Assembly: GCA_005518205.2 (NCBI GenBank)
Contig: RFFC02000012.1
Span: forward strand, 1-64,000
Length of the DNA: 64,000 nt
Origin: Hormoscilla sp. GUM202
Lineage (GTDB): Bacteria > Cyanobacteriota > Cyanobacteriia > Cyanobacteriales > Desertifilaceae
Direction of reading: 5' to 3'
The translations under genes were made by a program, and so were the position numbers. This document shows, one piece after another, positions 1 through 9,180 of this stretch. Position 1 is the first letter of the stretch. Each line of letters opens with the position of its first letter. The notes beneath the pieces were generated by a model. The model did not search any database. It saw only the letters and a list, made by a program, of their open reading frames with translations, and was not told the origin of the DNA.

Positions 1-297
1 GCTAGCCGTCACTTGATTGTGCTCCTTCCGGACCAGTCCCAAACAAATGAGCCCAAATGCCTGTTGAGGCTCTAATACTATCGGGGTTTCTGCTGTCACC
101 ACCTGCCGATCAGCCCCCAGAAGATCGGGGAAGTCTTGAAGAACCTGTAAGAGCGCGTGCGGTCGCTAAAAATTCCCGTATCGGTGGCGGCACTTGCAAG
201 CAACTGGTTCCAGTCCAGCTCGCAACGGGCCGCTTGGTAAAAGAGCTTGCGCGTTAGATAGGGAAAGCCCCCGACTAATCATACTGCCACCGAACGT
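1..297 (-). pseudogene. Decayed fragment of an AAA-like (PF14516-type) regulatory protein
   Basis: Reading the minus strand from about 275 down to 1, two frames together resemble the end of the cyanobacterial AAA-like domain. The first gives LVGGFPYLTRK, LDWNQLLASAATDTG and IFSDR. A one-frame shift near 145 then gives LLQVLQDFPDLLGADRQVV and LEPQQAFGLICLGLVRKE, which match the family's pattern of a 'GGHPYL' motif, a 'TGIFSDH' motif and a 'LGLV' strand. A stop codon precedes the first segment and no start is visible, so this is a 5'-truncated, frameshifted remnant running off the window edge. The family assignment is from memory of the motif pattern. Confidence 0.5.
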
Positions 298-442
298 GAC
301 CGCTTGTATCCTGAGTATTTTTACCGATTGCAAAACTGGGATGCACCCCCTGCTAAAATCCGGGAACGAGAGAAGCTGTTGCTGTTGGGTTTCACTGCGT
401 TCAACCCAACCTACAGGATTATCAATTTTATGAGGCATCACC

Positions 443-2422
443 TTGATTTTTACAGAACTCGTACTGGAAAACTTTGGTCCCTATCTGGGGAAACAAGTCA
501 TTAATCTCCGTCCAGAAGCTGATGACAATACTCGCCCCATTATTCTCTTTGGTGGCATGAATGGTGGCGGCAAAACTACCCTCATGGATGCTATTCGCCT
601 CGCCCTTTACGGCATTCGCGCCCAATGTTCTAATCGTGGTAATTTGAGTTATGGCGATTTTCTCTCTCAGTGCGTTAACCGCAATACTCCCCCAGGAGAA
701 AATACCCGGGTTGAATTGGCTTTTAAACATGTCCTTAACGATAAGCTAGTCGAATGCCGTATCGTCCGTTCTTGGACAAAAAACCCTAAAGATGGTAAAG
801 ATACTTTAGGTATTCTGGAGGATGATTGGCCTAACAAACACTTGCCTGATACCTGGGATGAGTACATTGAAAATATCCTGCCTCTGGGCATTTCTAATCT
901 CTTCCTGTTTGATGGCGAACAGGTCAAGGAACTCGCAGAACTGGAAATTCCTCCCCCTTTGGTCGTTCAGGCGATCGAATCTATGTTAGGGTTAGAACTA
1001 GCGGAACGTCTCTCTCAGGATCTTAACATCTTAGTTCGACGCAAGCAAAAAGCCCTTGCCAACGCCAAGCAACTCGCCAACCTCGATGAAATCGAACAAA
1101 AACTCCAGCAACACGGGCAGGCAAAAGATGCCGCGATCGCAGAAGGAGGAGAACTGAAAAAGAAGTTAGATATCGCTGAGAAGAGATATCGCCAAGCATC
1201 AAATAACTTCTTATCTGAAGGAGGCAAAATAGCAGCCGATCGCAACCTGCTCGACCAAAAACTCCAGGACTTAAAGGGCCAGGCAGATAAAACTTGTCAG
1301 GAGATGAGAGAATTAGCTGCTGGGTCAATACCCTTAGCTTTAATTTCATCCCTTCTCACTCAGGCCCTAGCCCAAGCAGAAACAGAAGCCCAGTACAAAA
1401 GGGCGAAAATGACTCGGGATGTTTTACACGATCGCGATCGCCGCCTCCTAGATTATATCACCCAACTCTCATTCGGTGTCGAGCAAATTGATAAAATTAA
1501 ATCTTTTCTCGACCAAGAAAACTTGGCCCTAGCCCAAACCTTAGAAACGGCTGAACCTTGGTTACTCCCAGACCCCGAGGCAGTCAAGCAATTGCAGTCT
1601 CTTCTAGGCTATCATATTCAAGCGGCGCGATCGACAGGATCGGAAAAATTGGCACAACTCAAGCAGTTGGAAATAGAAATGCATGCCCTTGAGAAAAGAA
1701 TAGCCGCCGCCGCTGCACCGGAAGCCTATGAAAAGTTGCAACAAGCAGTCACCGAAACCCAAACAGAAGTCGCTAAGGCCCGCGCTGCTTGGGAAAACTG
1801 CGATCGCCGCCGCAAGGAATCAGAACAGGCGATCGATAAAATCAAAAAGGAATTGCACGAGTATACTGAAGAAAGCCTCAAAATCGCCAACGACCAGCAT
1901 TTTCTCACCGCTGCTAAGAGAGTCCAAAATACCCTCAAGCTGTTTCGGGAAAAATTGACCCTGAAAAAACTCAATAAACTCGAAGGTGAAGTTACCGAAT
2001 GCTTTCGCTATCTCCTGCACAAACCAGACCTGGTCCATCGGGTGGCGATCGACACCAATAATTTTAGCCTTTCTCTGTTCGACCCCCTAGGAAAACCAGT
2101 CCCCAAAAATCGTCTTTCCGCCGGAGAAAAACAACTCTTAGCCATTTCCTTTCTCTGGGGATTAGCGCGAGTTTCCGCCAGGAAATTACCTGTAGCCATT
2201 GACACTCCCTTGGGGCGTCTAGATTCCGAACACCGCCATAATTTGATCGCACGTTACTTCCCCTCTGCTTCTCATCAGGTGATTCTCCTCTCTACTGATA
2301 CCGAAATTGGTAAAACTGAAGTAGAAACTCTTCGCAAGCAAAATGCGATCGCCCGGGAATATCTCCTCCAATACGACTCTACCGCAGGTCAGACGATCGT
2401 GGAACCCGGCTATTTCTGGTAA
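443..2422 (+). CDS. dndD: DndD, SMC-like ATPase of the DNA phosphorothioation system
   Basis: 659 residues. The N-terminus FTELVLENFGPY followed by a Walker A GGMNGGGKTT (about 37-46) is typical of DndD, a RecF/SMC-type ATPase acting with DndC and DndE to replace a non-bridging backbone oxygen with sulfur. A long charged coiled-coil middle (about 180-500) leads to an ABC signature LSAGEKQ (about 556) and a Walker B VAIDTPLGRLD (about 583), so both halves of the ATPase head are present. I take the TTG at 443 as start because a GAGG ribosome-binding site lies 7 nt upstream and the protein then begins at the conserved point. dndE follows 77 bp downstream. The genes expected upstream (dndB/dndC) are not seen: an AAA-like remnant occupies 1-297, so the rest of the operon may lie left of the window or elsewhere. 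Confidence 0.93.
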   Translation: MIFTELVLENFGPYLGKQVINLRPEADDNTRPIILFGGMNGGGKTTLMDAIRLALYGIRAQCSNRGNLSYGDFLSQCVNRNTPPGENTRVELAFKHVLNDKLVECRIVRSWTKNPKDGKDTLGILEDDWPNKHLPDTWDEYIENILPLGISNLFLFDGEQVKELAELEIPPPLVVQAIESMLGLELAERLSQDLNILVRRKQKALANAKQLANLDEIEQKLQQHGQAKDAAIAEGGELKKKLDIAEKRYRQASNNFLSEGGKIAADRNLLDQKLQDLKGQADKTCQEMRELAAGSIPLALISSLLTQALAQAETEAQYKRAKMTRDVLHDRDRRLLDYITQLSFGVEQIDKIKSFLDQENLALAQTLETAEPWLLPDPEAVKQLQSLLGYHIQAARSTGSEKLAQLKQLEIEMHALEKRIAAAAAPEAYEKLQQAVTETQTEVAKARAAWENCDRRRKESEQAIDKIKKELHEYTEESLKIANDQHFLTAAKRVQNTLKLFREKLTLKKLNKLEGEVTECFRYLLHKPDLVHRVAIDTNNFSLSLFDPLGKPVPKNRLSAGEKQLLAISFLWGLARVSARKLPVAIDTPLGRLDSEHRHNLIARYFPSASHQVILLSTDTEIGKTEVETLRKQNAIAREYLLQYDSTAGQTIVEPGYFW

Positions 2423-2438
2423 CGGGAATATCCAAATG

Positions 2439-2496
2439 GTAAGGTGGGCATTGCCCACCCTACATAACTTCGCCATTCACCATTCACCATTCACGA
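2439..2496. repeat. Hairpin GTGGGCATTGCCCAC plus short tandem CCATTCA repeat between dndD and dndE
   Basis: The 77-bp dndD-dndE gap holds a short palindrome of the 'GGTGGGC..GCCCACC' type and three copies of a 9-bp CATTCACCA unit. Related palindromes occur at 4357-4380, 7260-7285, 17363-17382 and 17660-17680, so this is a small dispersed hairpin repeat. A weak attenuator role inside the operon is possible; no T-tract follows. Confidence 0.6.
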
Positions 2497-2499
2497 ACT

Positions 2500-2877
2500 A
2501 TGGAATTACCAATAGATAGAATTCGCCTGTCCCAAACTGCCAAGAATCAACTGACTCAACTCAAGCGCCATACTAAAATCGACCAGTGGAACATTCTTTG
2601 TCGCTGGGGATTCTGTCGTTCCCTGGCAGAACCGAGTATCCCCTCACCGGTCCCCATCCCCGCCGATAGTAATGTGGAACTGACTTGGCGCGTCTTTGGC
2701 GGCGAGATGTCCGATATCCTCCTCATTGCCCTCAAGCAACGCTGCCACAATGATGGTTTGGGCACTGACAAAGAAACCCTTGCTACCCAATTTCGCCTCC
2801 ACCTCCATCGCGGTATTGGTTACTTAGCTGGCGATCCCAATATTAAGAAAATTGAACATTTAATTGCCGTTACATAA
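2500..2877 (+). CDS. dndE: DndE, DNA phosphorothioation accessory protein
   Basis: 125 residues, the usual DndE size. The start ELPIDRIRLSQTAKNQLTQLK, the middle LTWRVFGGEMSDILLIALKQR and the basic C-terminal region with HLHRGIGYLAGD match the DndE family, a tetrameric DNA-binding component associated with nicked DNA and required for phosphorothioation. It follows dndD in the same direction and lies in the usual dndCDE order. No dndFGH restriction genes follow: the next feature is a transposable element on the opposite strand. The function here, modification without visible restriction, is inferred. Confidence 0.92.
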   Translation: MELPIDRIRLSQTAKNQLTQLKRHTKIDQWNILCRWGFCRSLAEPSIPSPVPIPADSNVELTWRVFGGEMSDILLIALKQRCHNDGLGTDKETLATQFRLHLHRGIGYLAGDPNIKKIEHLIAVT

Positions 2878-2879
2878 GA

Positions 2880-3000
2880 ATTACCCAAAGTTACCCATCG
2901 CTGGACATCCTTGGAACTTACTTCCTGCTTCCACCTGGTAGTGTCGGCACTTACCAGTCCACAGGCTAACACCACCTAACTGGCGGCTTTTGCCAAATTA
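2880..3000 (-). ncRNA. Probable omegaRNA/right end of the tnpB element
   Basis: In IS200/IS605 elements the guide (omega) RNA overlaps the 3' end of tnpB and runs to the right end. Reading the minus strand after the tnpB stop region, this interval carries GC-rich inverted segments and the string ACCAGGTGGAAGCAGGAAG, of the kind seen at the right ends of cyanobacterial IS605-type elements. The exact end cannot be fixed without an empty site. Confidence 0.45.
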
Positions 3001-4065
3001 ATGGATGCATTCAGGTCTGGAGTCAATTTCTAGACCACAGTTGTCACACCGGAAGACTCTTTGAGATAACGCCATGGAGTCCTTTTTTGTGTGACATCTA
3101 GAGCAGGTTTTAGTTGAAGGATACCACTGATCAACTACAACTAAGGTAGATCCGTACAACTCGCACTTGTACTCTAATTGCCGTCTGAATTCGTAGAAGC
3201 CCATGTCACCAATAGCTTTTGCCAGTTTGTGGTTCGCCATCATCCCAGATACATTCAAGTCTTCAATCCCTATCCTGCCGTGGTTTTTGGCCAAATAGGT
3301 AGTGATTTTATGTAATGTGTCTTTACGGATGTTGGCTATTTTTCGATGTAGACGAGCTATTTTGACTTGAGCCTTTTTCCAATTTGCAGAACCTCTTTGC
3401 TTTTTCCGATTCAGCCATTGTAATCGTGAAAGTTGTTTTTCATATTTTCGGTAGCTTTTGGCTCCTTCAAATACTTCACCGGTTGATAGAACTGCTAGGC
3501 TTTTTATACCTAAATCTACTCCTACTACAGGGTAAGACTTTTCGAGATTGACTGGCTCTGTTTCTATCTTAAAGCTAATGAACCACCGGTCAGCCGTTCT
3601 GGATATGGTTACAGACTTTGGTACTGCACCTACTGGCAGTCTTTCATGTGTTTTTAGCCAACCAATCACTGGAACTCTAATTCCAAAATGATCTAGTTTG
3701 ATAGATCCGTCCAATGTAAAACTGTCAGCGCGGCCTTTTTTCTTAAACCTGGGCGGCTTACTAACTTTTTTAAATGCGCGTCTCCATGCTTCACGTAATT
3801 GTCTCAAAGCATATTGCGGAGCACATTTGCTAACTTCGTAGTACCAAGGATATTCAGGTTTGACCAAAGCTACCAACCACTTATGCAGGTCAATTGCTGT
3901 TGGAAATTTGATTTTCTCGGATGGATTGTCCCGATTATGATCGAGGATCTGTTTTGTTAGACCCAATCCCCAATTCCAAGCATGACGGGCTACCCCTGCG
4001 TGTCTTGCAAGTGCGGTACGTTGACAATTATTCAGTTTTAATTCCGTCTTAAAGCCCAATAACAT
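2976..4065 (-). pseudogene. tnpB: TnpB (RNA-guided nuclease) of an IS200/IS605 element, C-terminal frameshift
   Basis: The open frame (2998-4065, 355 aa) carries the TnpB fold: N-terminal OrfB helix-turn-helix region, RuvC-I with VGVDLGIKSLA (Asp184), RuvC-II with IGIEDLNVSGM (Glu268) and a zinc finger CSRC...CDNC (Cys321, 324, 340, 343). The C-terminus reads GLEIDSRPECIH and stops. In the adjacent frame the family's expected ending DLNASINLAKAAS follows, ending at 2976. That tail carries the third RuvC aspartate, so one extra base near 3020 removes a catalytic residue and about 14 aa. The start ATG at 4065 has a strong GGTGGA site. No tnpA is present. The gene is probably inactive unless the indel is an assembly error or the frame is recoded. 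Confidence 0.88.
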
Positions 4066-4150
4066 ATTTCTTCCACCACTAAAACCTATCTTTGTGGCTT
4101 GTGGTATGCTTGATTTAACTATTGAATGTTTGGGAGCCTAATGCTTCCTT
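4066..4150 (-). promoter_or_regulatory. Left end/promoter region of the tnpB element
   Basis: This holds the ribosome-binding site GGTGGAAG just upstream of the tnpB start and an A/T-rich stretch with ACCACAAGCCACAAAGATAG, probably within the element's left end. From here to the intron at 4548 I see no gene. Confidence 0.35.
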
Positions 4151-4356
4151 TTTCTATGCTTTTATTCTAACAATCTTTACGACCTAAAGTTATTCGAGAT
4201 AATACTTAATTTTACTGGTTAGGCGAAATATATCAATTCACAGCAATCTAAGCCCACTCTGGCAACAATGTCAAAAGGTGTCCAACAATTTAGTTACAGC
4301 TACTAGCCCTCGCAGTCTCAGATACCGCAACCGGTCCTAAGCCTTAGCCATCGAAA

Positions 4357-4494
4357 TGGTGGGCGGTGCCCACCCTACTTAATATTTGTTGAGATTCTTT
4401 ATCAAGCGGTCCCATCTGTAGGTTGGGTTGAGGCACGAAACCCAACCCCCGTGGGGCCATTTGTTGGGTTTCGCTGGCGCTCTACCCAACCTAC
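4357..4494. repeat. Dispersed hairpin repeats (GGTGCCCACC and AACCCAACCTAC types)
   Basis: One short palindrome (about 4357-4380) is followed by a longer inverted repeat with arms GTAGGTTGGGT (4418-) and ACCCAACCTAC (-4494) containing GGGTTTCG motifs. The second type recurs at 385-418, 13489-13518 and 35996-36076. Both are intergenic repeat families; no coding sequence was seen here. Confidence 0.7.
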
Positions 4495-4547
4495 CCAGAG
4501 ATCTTTTTTATTACGGTTAATCATCCGGACATGATATTAATCAACAA

Positions 4548-5386
4548 GTGCGATTTGTTCCGGTATAAACTGAAACACAGTGAAAGCCGGGTCGGTTCTA
4601 TAAGCCGACAACTTTGGTATCATGAGGGTCCAAACCCCTCCCCCCAAGTACGGGGGTGACTCCGGTCCTTAGTGCTGCGAAGTGACATCATCGTGGTGCG
4701 GAGCAAGGACTTAAGTGTAGGCCATCTGGTAGCTCAAACCGGAAACGCCGCTAGGGAAATGCTCATGGCTAGAAAAAACGAACCTACTTAAACCTCGTTA
4801 ACATAAACCAGCGAAAGAGCTGATACGCTGGCCCAAAAGGGATAGGAAGCAAGGTATCAACTTTTTGTAGTGGTTGATAGCGTACTCCATAAAGCTCCCG
4901 GGGGAATGTAGGGGCCTAAAAGCATCAATAATGATACCAAGGAACAAAGTAATCTCCAGTGTGCTATCCACCGGGTATGTCTGTTGGGTGGATAAGTTAG
5001 ATGATAAACGTAAGCCGCTGGGGAAGGGATGTCCTAAGAAGCTAATGCCTAGGGTAATGCCTTGGATATGCAGATGTGGGACGGTGATGATAGGAAACAA
5101 TTGGGACAAGTAATTCTGATTAATGTTACGGTGGCCAGCTCCTAAGGGGAGTTTAGGTTATAACTTCCTGGTAAAACGGCCCAGTAAATAGTGATACTAA
5201 AGGTTTGTCGGCAGCTCCACTCACAGCCAGGATAGGGATAAACGAACAGATTGTAAGGCAAACCAGGAGCAATCTTGGCAAGCTGCCCAAGGAAAGGGCC
5301 TATCACCCAGTAGCCGGATGCATTGAAAGGTGCAAGTCCGGTTCCGAAAGGGAGGGTTGGGAAGCGATTCCTAGCTCGACCCCGAC
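4548..5386 (+). ncRNA. ORF-less group II intron
   Basis: The 5' end GTGCGA is the group IIB consensus. Domain V is readable near 5313-5345: AGCCGGATGCATTGAAAGG, a GCAAG segment and TCCGGTT closing the stem. Domain VI follows (about 5351-5381) and the intron ends CCCCGAC, giving the AY terminus. Length 839 nt with no reverse transcriptase, so splicing or mobility would need a protein supplied in trans. A second intron of the same class on the opposite strand (29075-29916) shares the domain V/VI sequence and the same 3' terminus, which fixes the boundary. It lies directly in front of futA, 75 bp from its start codon. Confidence 0.85.
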
Positions 5387-5404
5387 CTAAATTGCATTAG
5401 TAGT

Positions 5405-5461
5405 TATAATAGCCTTCGACTGTAAAGGAACGGCTAATAGCCGGCTAAAACAAGCAAGAAG
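5405..5461 (+). promoter_or_regulatory. Likely futA promoter -10 and leader
   Basis: TATAAT at 5405-5410 is a perfect -10 hexamer. AAGAAG just before the ATG at 5462 serves as ribosome-binding site. At 17-bp spacing the -35 window falls on 5382-5387 (CCGACC), i.e. on the last bases of the group II intron, so the intron may have replaced or supplied the -35 region. No clear Fur box is visible. Confidence 0.4.
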
Positions 5462-6517
5462 ATGAAAAGACGAGTTTTTCTAGCTGCTGCGGGTACGGCA
5501 GCAGCAGCAGTGGCCGCAGGGCAACTGGGTCCCAAGGCCCCAGCAATAGCCCAGAACCGCCCCCTCAACCTCTACTCCTCCCGCCATTACAATACTGATG
5601 ATGAGTTGTACAACCGCTTTACCAGACAGACCGGTATCAAGGTAAATCTGGTGGAAGGTAAAGCTGACCAATTGATCGAACGGGTCAAAAGCGAGGGTCG
5701 CAATAGTCAAGCTGACATCTTACTGACCGTTGATGGGGGCCGTCTCTGGCGGGCCAAGGAATCAGGGATCCTCCAACCTATCTATTCACCAAATCTGAAC
5801 TCCCTGATCCATGCCGATCTGCGCGACCCGGACGGCACTTGGTATGCTTTCTCTCGGCGGGCGCGAGTGATCCTGTACCGTAAAGACAGAGTTAAGCCCT
5901 GGGAACTGTCAAGCTATGAAGAACTCATGAATCCTAAATGGGGAGGCAAAATCCTCATCCGCAGTTCCAGCAATATCTATAATCAGTCCCTGGTGGGCTC
6001 CCTGCTAGCAGCCCATGGCCCAGACCTGACTCTGGCATGGGCCCGGGGTATGGTCGCTAACTTCGCCCGTGAGCCCGAAGGTAATGATACGGCCCAAATT
6101 AGAGCTTGTGCCGCAGGGGTTGGGGATATCGCGATCGCCAACTCCTACTACGTCGCCCGTCTGGCCAAATCAAATAAGCCGGCAGACAAGGAAGTAATAA
6201 AGGCGATCGGGGTGTTCTTCCCCAACCAAACTGGCCCTAACGGTCGCGGCACCCATGTTAATGTCAGCGGCGGCGGCGTCACCAAAAATGCTCCCAATAA
6301 AGAAGCCGCGATCGCATTTTTGGAGCATCTGGTCAGTCGTCAGGCTCAAGAATTCTTCGCTGAGGGCAACAACGAATATCCTGTAGTGACCGGCGTGTCC
6401 ATAGACCCAGTCCTCGCTAGCTATGGCGAGTTCAAAGCCGACCCCCTCAACCCCGACGTATTCGGGAAAAACAATGCCGCAGCCCTGAAAATTATGGACC
6501 GGGCTGGCTGGAAGTGA
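5462..6517 (+). CDS. futA: Ferric iron ABC transporter substrate-binding protein
   Basis: 351 residues. The N-terminus MKRRVFLAAAGTAAA, with a twin-arginine and an alanine-rich hydrophobic stretch ending near AIAQ, is a signal peptide of Tat type, as known for cyanobacterial FutA. The mature part starts LNLYSSRHYNTDDELYNRF, characteristic of FutA/FbpA-class Fe(III)-binding proteins. A tyrosine pair in IANSYYVARL (about 228-229) matches the iron-ligating tyrosines of the family. The protein delivers Fe(III) to the FutB/FutC transporter, whose genes lie on the other strand at 14064-16941; the system is therefore split but local. The group II intron ends 75 bp upstream. FutA1 and FutA2 cannot be told apart here. 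Confidence 0.93.
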   Translation: MKRRVFLAAAGTAAAAVAAGQLGPKAPAIAQNRPLNLYSSRHYNTDDELYNRFTRQTGIKVNLVEGKADQLIERVKSEGRNSQADILLTVDGGRLWRAKESGILQPIYSPNLNSLIHADLRDPDGTWYAFSRRARVILYRKDRVKPWELSSYEELMNPKWGGKILIRSSSNIYNQSLVGSLLAAHGPDLTLAWARGMVANFAREPEGNDTAQIRACAAGVGDIAIANSYYVARLAKSNKPADKEVIKAIGVFFPNQTGPNGRGTHVNVSGGGVTKNAPNKEAAIAFLEHLVSRQAQEFFAEGNNEYPVVTGVSIDPVLASYGEFKADPLNPDVFGKNNAAALKIMDRAGWK

Positions 6518-7402
6518 TATGATAATTGTCGATTGGCGATTTTTAGGACCGTCCGCGGGCCGATCGTCGATTGGTAACTGTCGCTACTAAGGGACTTCCA
6601 AAAAATAAATTACCCAATTTCTATTGCTGTACCAACTGGTGCATCTAGACTACTGGATCCTAAAGGAGGATTATTTACTTGGAGTTCCCTAACTGGCTAT
6701 CTATTGCTTACTTGCCGCAGATCCCTCCCCCTTACAAGGGTATGTTTTTAATTTTCGGCTCCCAAGCGTGAGTGGGGGAGTGGGGGAGTGGGGGAGTGGG
6801 AACCAGTATATGTCATATTGTCTAGACATTTATCATGAATTCTACCGGTTTACCTCTCATCACCTCAAACAAACCAAAATATAAAAAACCTACCCCTGTG
6901 AGAATCCCTCCCCCCCTTGCCGAACGTACTGCGTTTAACCCTCACAAATCTAACAACTAGATATGTGCAAGTATAACATCCGCATAAGGAGACAGGTCAG
7001 GCTGTCGCAGCCAGCAGGGGGAGTGGCGTAATGCTGGCGATCGCGCTCTGCGTAGCGGGGGGGGGTCCGGGAGCCTGCCAGCCATGCGCTTATAGTTAGC
7101 AGCACCGCTATCCACTGCTTTTTTCTAGCTTAGTGGACTTGCATCACTTGAAGCAAGTGGACTTGCGCGTCCGAGCCGCTCTCAAGTAAGACTGAGCCTG
7201 CTAGACTTATCCTACAACTTTACAGGGCTAGCAATGGATGGTGCCCTACTGGCACCACTGGCACCTGGTGGGGCAATGCCCACCCTAACTTGTAACTGCC
7301 AAATTTTTTATTACCCAAAATCTTTTCCTTGAGATATAATATCTGCTAGTTGGTTCTCGTTTAGCCTTAAAGTAAAGGTATCCCAGGTGTGAGGAGAGAT
7401 AA
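6518..7402. other. Long intergenic region, repeats only
   Basis: 885 bp without a recognisable gene. It contains short GC palindromes (6552-6575), a G-rich tandem GTGGGGGAG run (6772-6800), a dispersed repeat (6926-7122) shared with 25766-25921, and a GGGCAATGCCCACC hairpin (7270-7285). A short open stretch around 6610-6710 reads like coding sequence (VPTGASRLLDPKGGLF) and may be a gene remnant; I could not name it. A TATAAT at 7335 may serve the porin gene. Confidence 0.55.
6926..7122 (+). repeat. Dispersed repeat, copy 1
   Basis: Starts TGCGTTTAACCCTCACAAAT and ends TATAGTTAGCAG...ATCCACTGCTTT. The same ends occur at 25766-25921 with a diverged centre (pieces CAAGTATAAC and GCAGCCAGCA shared). 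Conserved ends around a variable middle suggest a mobile or recombining repeat rather than a shared promoter. Here it precedes the porin gene in the same orientation. Confidence 0.6.
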
Positions 7403-9142
7403 ATGAACAATAAGGTTCTGTGGAATTCACTGTTGGTCACCCCAGCATTATTAGGAGTGACTTTAGTCTTCTCTTCTAATCAGGCTCAAGCAGCAGCCGG
7501 TGAGAAGGGGAATCTGACAGAAGCAGCGGCGCAGTCAATAGCTGCCCCCACCCAGACCGATCCAACGATTGAAGCAATTGCCACCCCAGTCCTAGTGGCA
7601 CAAGCAGTCCCGGAAGTAGCACCGACTGATGTAACGCAGTTGGAACAAATTCAACGTTACAGCAATGAAACTAATCCCGGCGGCGACCCGATGGAACAGC
7701 TGACCTCCGTGTCTCAACTGCGGGATGTACGCCCCACAGACTGGGCATTCCAATCTTTGCAGTCCCTGATAGAACGCTACGGTTGTATCGGTGGTTATCC
7801 CGATGCCACCTATCGCGGTAATCGGGCCCTGACTCGGCTTGAGTTTGCCGCTGGTTTGAATTCTTGTTTGGACCGGATCAACGAACTGATTGCTGCGGCT
7901 ACAGCTAGCACCATCACCAGAGCCGACTTGGCTACCCTGCAACGGCTGCAAGAAGAATTTGCTGCTGAACTGGCTACCCTGCGGGGTCGCGTAGATGCCC
8001 TGGAAGCCCGTACTGCTGAACTGGAAGCTAATCAGTTCTCTACCACTACCAAGCTGAATGGTGAAGTCATCATCAACACTGGTGGAGTGTTTGGCGATGA
8101 AAGGGCTGATGGAAGTAGTAATGATGTAAATGAAAACTGGACCTTGTCAGCCCGGACGCGTCTCAACTTTCTGACCACCTTTGCGGGAGGAAGCTCCCTG
8201 CTAACCCGTTTGCAAGCCGGAAACATAAATAATTTGGGGTCGGGTGTTACTGGTACTGACATGACTCGCCTCGGGTTTGCAACGGACACAGAAGGTGATT
8301 TTGAACTGAGTAAACTGGGTTACCGTTTACCAGTGGCCAACGACAGTCTGGTTTTCTGGCTAGCTGCAACAGGATACGATCAAGACGATTTTCACCCGGT
8401 GTTGAGCCCCATAGCAAGCAGTAGCAGCGGCTCTCTTTCCCGCTTTGGACGCTTCAACCCAATTTATCGGGTACCTGGGGGAGCAGGGGCCGGTGTTGAA
8501 GTTAATTTGGGCGAACAGTTCAAGATCTCTGGCTCTTATCTGACTGATAATAGCAGCGACCCCTCAGATGGAGAGGGACTGTTCAATGGCAGCTATAGTG
8601 CAATGGGCCAGCTGACTTTCGACGATGATGCCTTCAAGCTGGGTTTAAGCTATGCACGGGCGTACTGGACTAATGATGAAGTTAACCTGACTGGCAGTAC
8701 AGGTAGTGTTAATGCTATGGCACTCTATACTGGGCGGGACACCTCAGCTAACGTCATGGGAGCGACAACGCAAATTCGTTTGGGTAGTGGGTTGATTCTT
8801 TCGGGTTGGTTCGGTTGGATGGACGTGATTGAAGAAGGCGGTAATGATAGGCATTCTGCGATTTATAACTGGGCAGGAACCTTGGCTTTACCAGATTTGT
8901 TCGCAGAAGGTAACCTGGGAGCGATCCAGGTAGGGATGCTGCCGAAAGTTGTCAGTGGGGCCAGGAGAGATGATAACACGGGGGGGGATGGTACTTCTCT
9001 TCAGATCCAGGGTTTATATCACATTCGGGTTAATGACAATATTAGCATTACCCCTGGCTTGTACGCGATTCTCAATCCAGAGCACAACGAGAATAACGAC
9101 ACTATCTATGTCGGCACTATCCGGACTACGTTTAAGTTCTAA
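7403..9142 (+). CDS. SLH/OprB-type outer membrane porin (cyanobacterial 'iron uptake porin' class)
   Basis: 579 residues. A signal peptide (about 1-31, ending NQAQA) precedes a linker and an S-layer homology domain (about 110-160: VRPTDWAFQSLQSLIERYGC, GYPDATYRGNRALTRLEFA). A short coiled coil with LATLRGRVDALEARTAELE follows. The C-terminal two thirds are alternating beta strands of the OprB family, ending in the aromatic TIRTTFKF typical of outer-membrane barrels. It would sit in the outer membrane anchored to peptidoglycan through the SLH domain. Homologues are named iron uptake porins, which fits the fut and fur genes around it; the substrate is inferred. An AGGAGAG site lies 6 nt before the ATG and a strong terminator follows. 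Confidence 0.92.
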   Translation: MNNKVLWNSLLVTPALLGVTLVFSSNQAQAAAGEKGNLTEAAAQSIAAPTQTDPTIEAIATPVLVAQAVPEVAPTDVTQLEQIQRYSNETNPGGDPMEQLTSVSQLRDVRPTDWAFQSLQSLIERYGCIGGYPDATYRGNRALTRLEFAAGLNSCLDRINELIAAATASTITRADLATLQRLQEEFAAELATLRGRVDALEARTAELEANQFSTTTKLNGEVIINTGGVFGDERADGSSNDVNENWTLSARTRLNFLTTFAGGSSLLTRLQAGNINNLGSGVTGTDMTRLGFATDTEGDFELSKLGYRLPVANDSLVFWLAATGYDQDDFHPVLSPIASSSSGSLSRFGRFNPIYRVPGGAGAGVEVNLGEQFKISGSYLTDNSSDPSDGEGLFNGSYSAMGQLTFDDDAFKLGLSYARAYWTNDEVNLTGSTGSVNAMALYTGRDTSANVMGATTQIRLGSGLILSGWFGWMDVIEEGGNDRHSAIYNWAGTLALPDLFAEGNLGAIQVGMLPKVVSGARRDDNTGGDGTSLQIQGLYHIRVNDNISITPGLYAILNPEHNENNDTIYVGTIRTTFKF

Positions 9143-9180
9143 TTTCTTTCGTTGTTGTCAATAAACCCGAACAATGACCA

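Noticed and set aside
4798..5113. Frames inside the first group II intron
   Set aside because: They overlap conserved RNA domains and match no maturase or reverse transcriptase motif.
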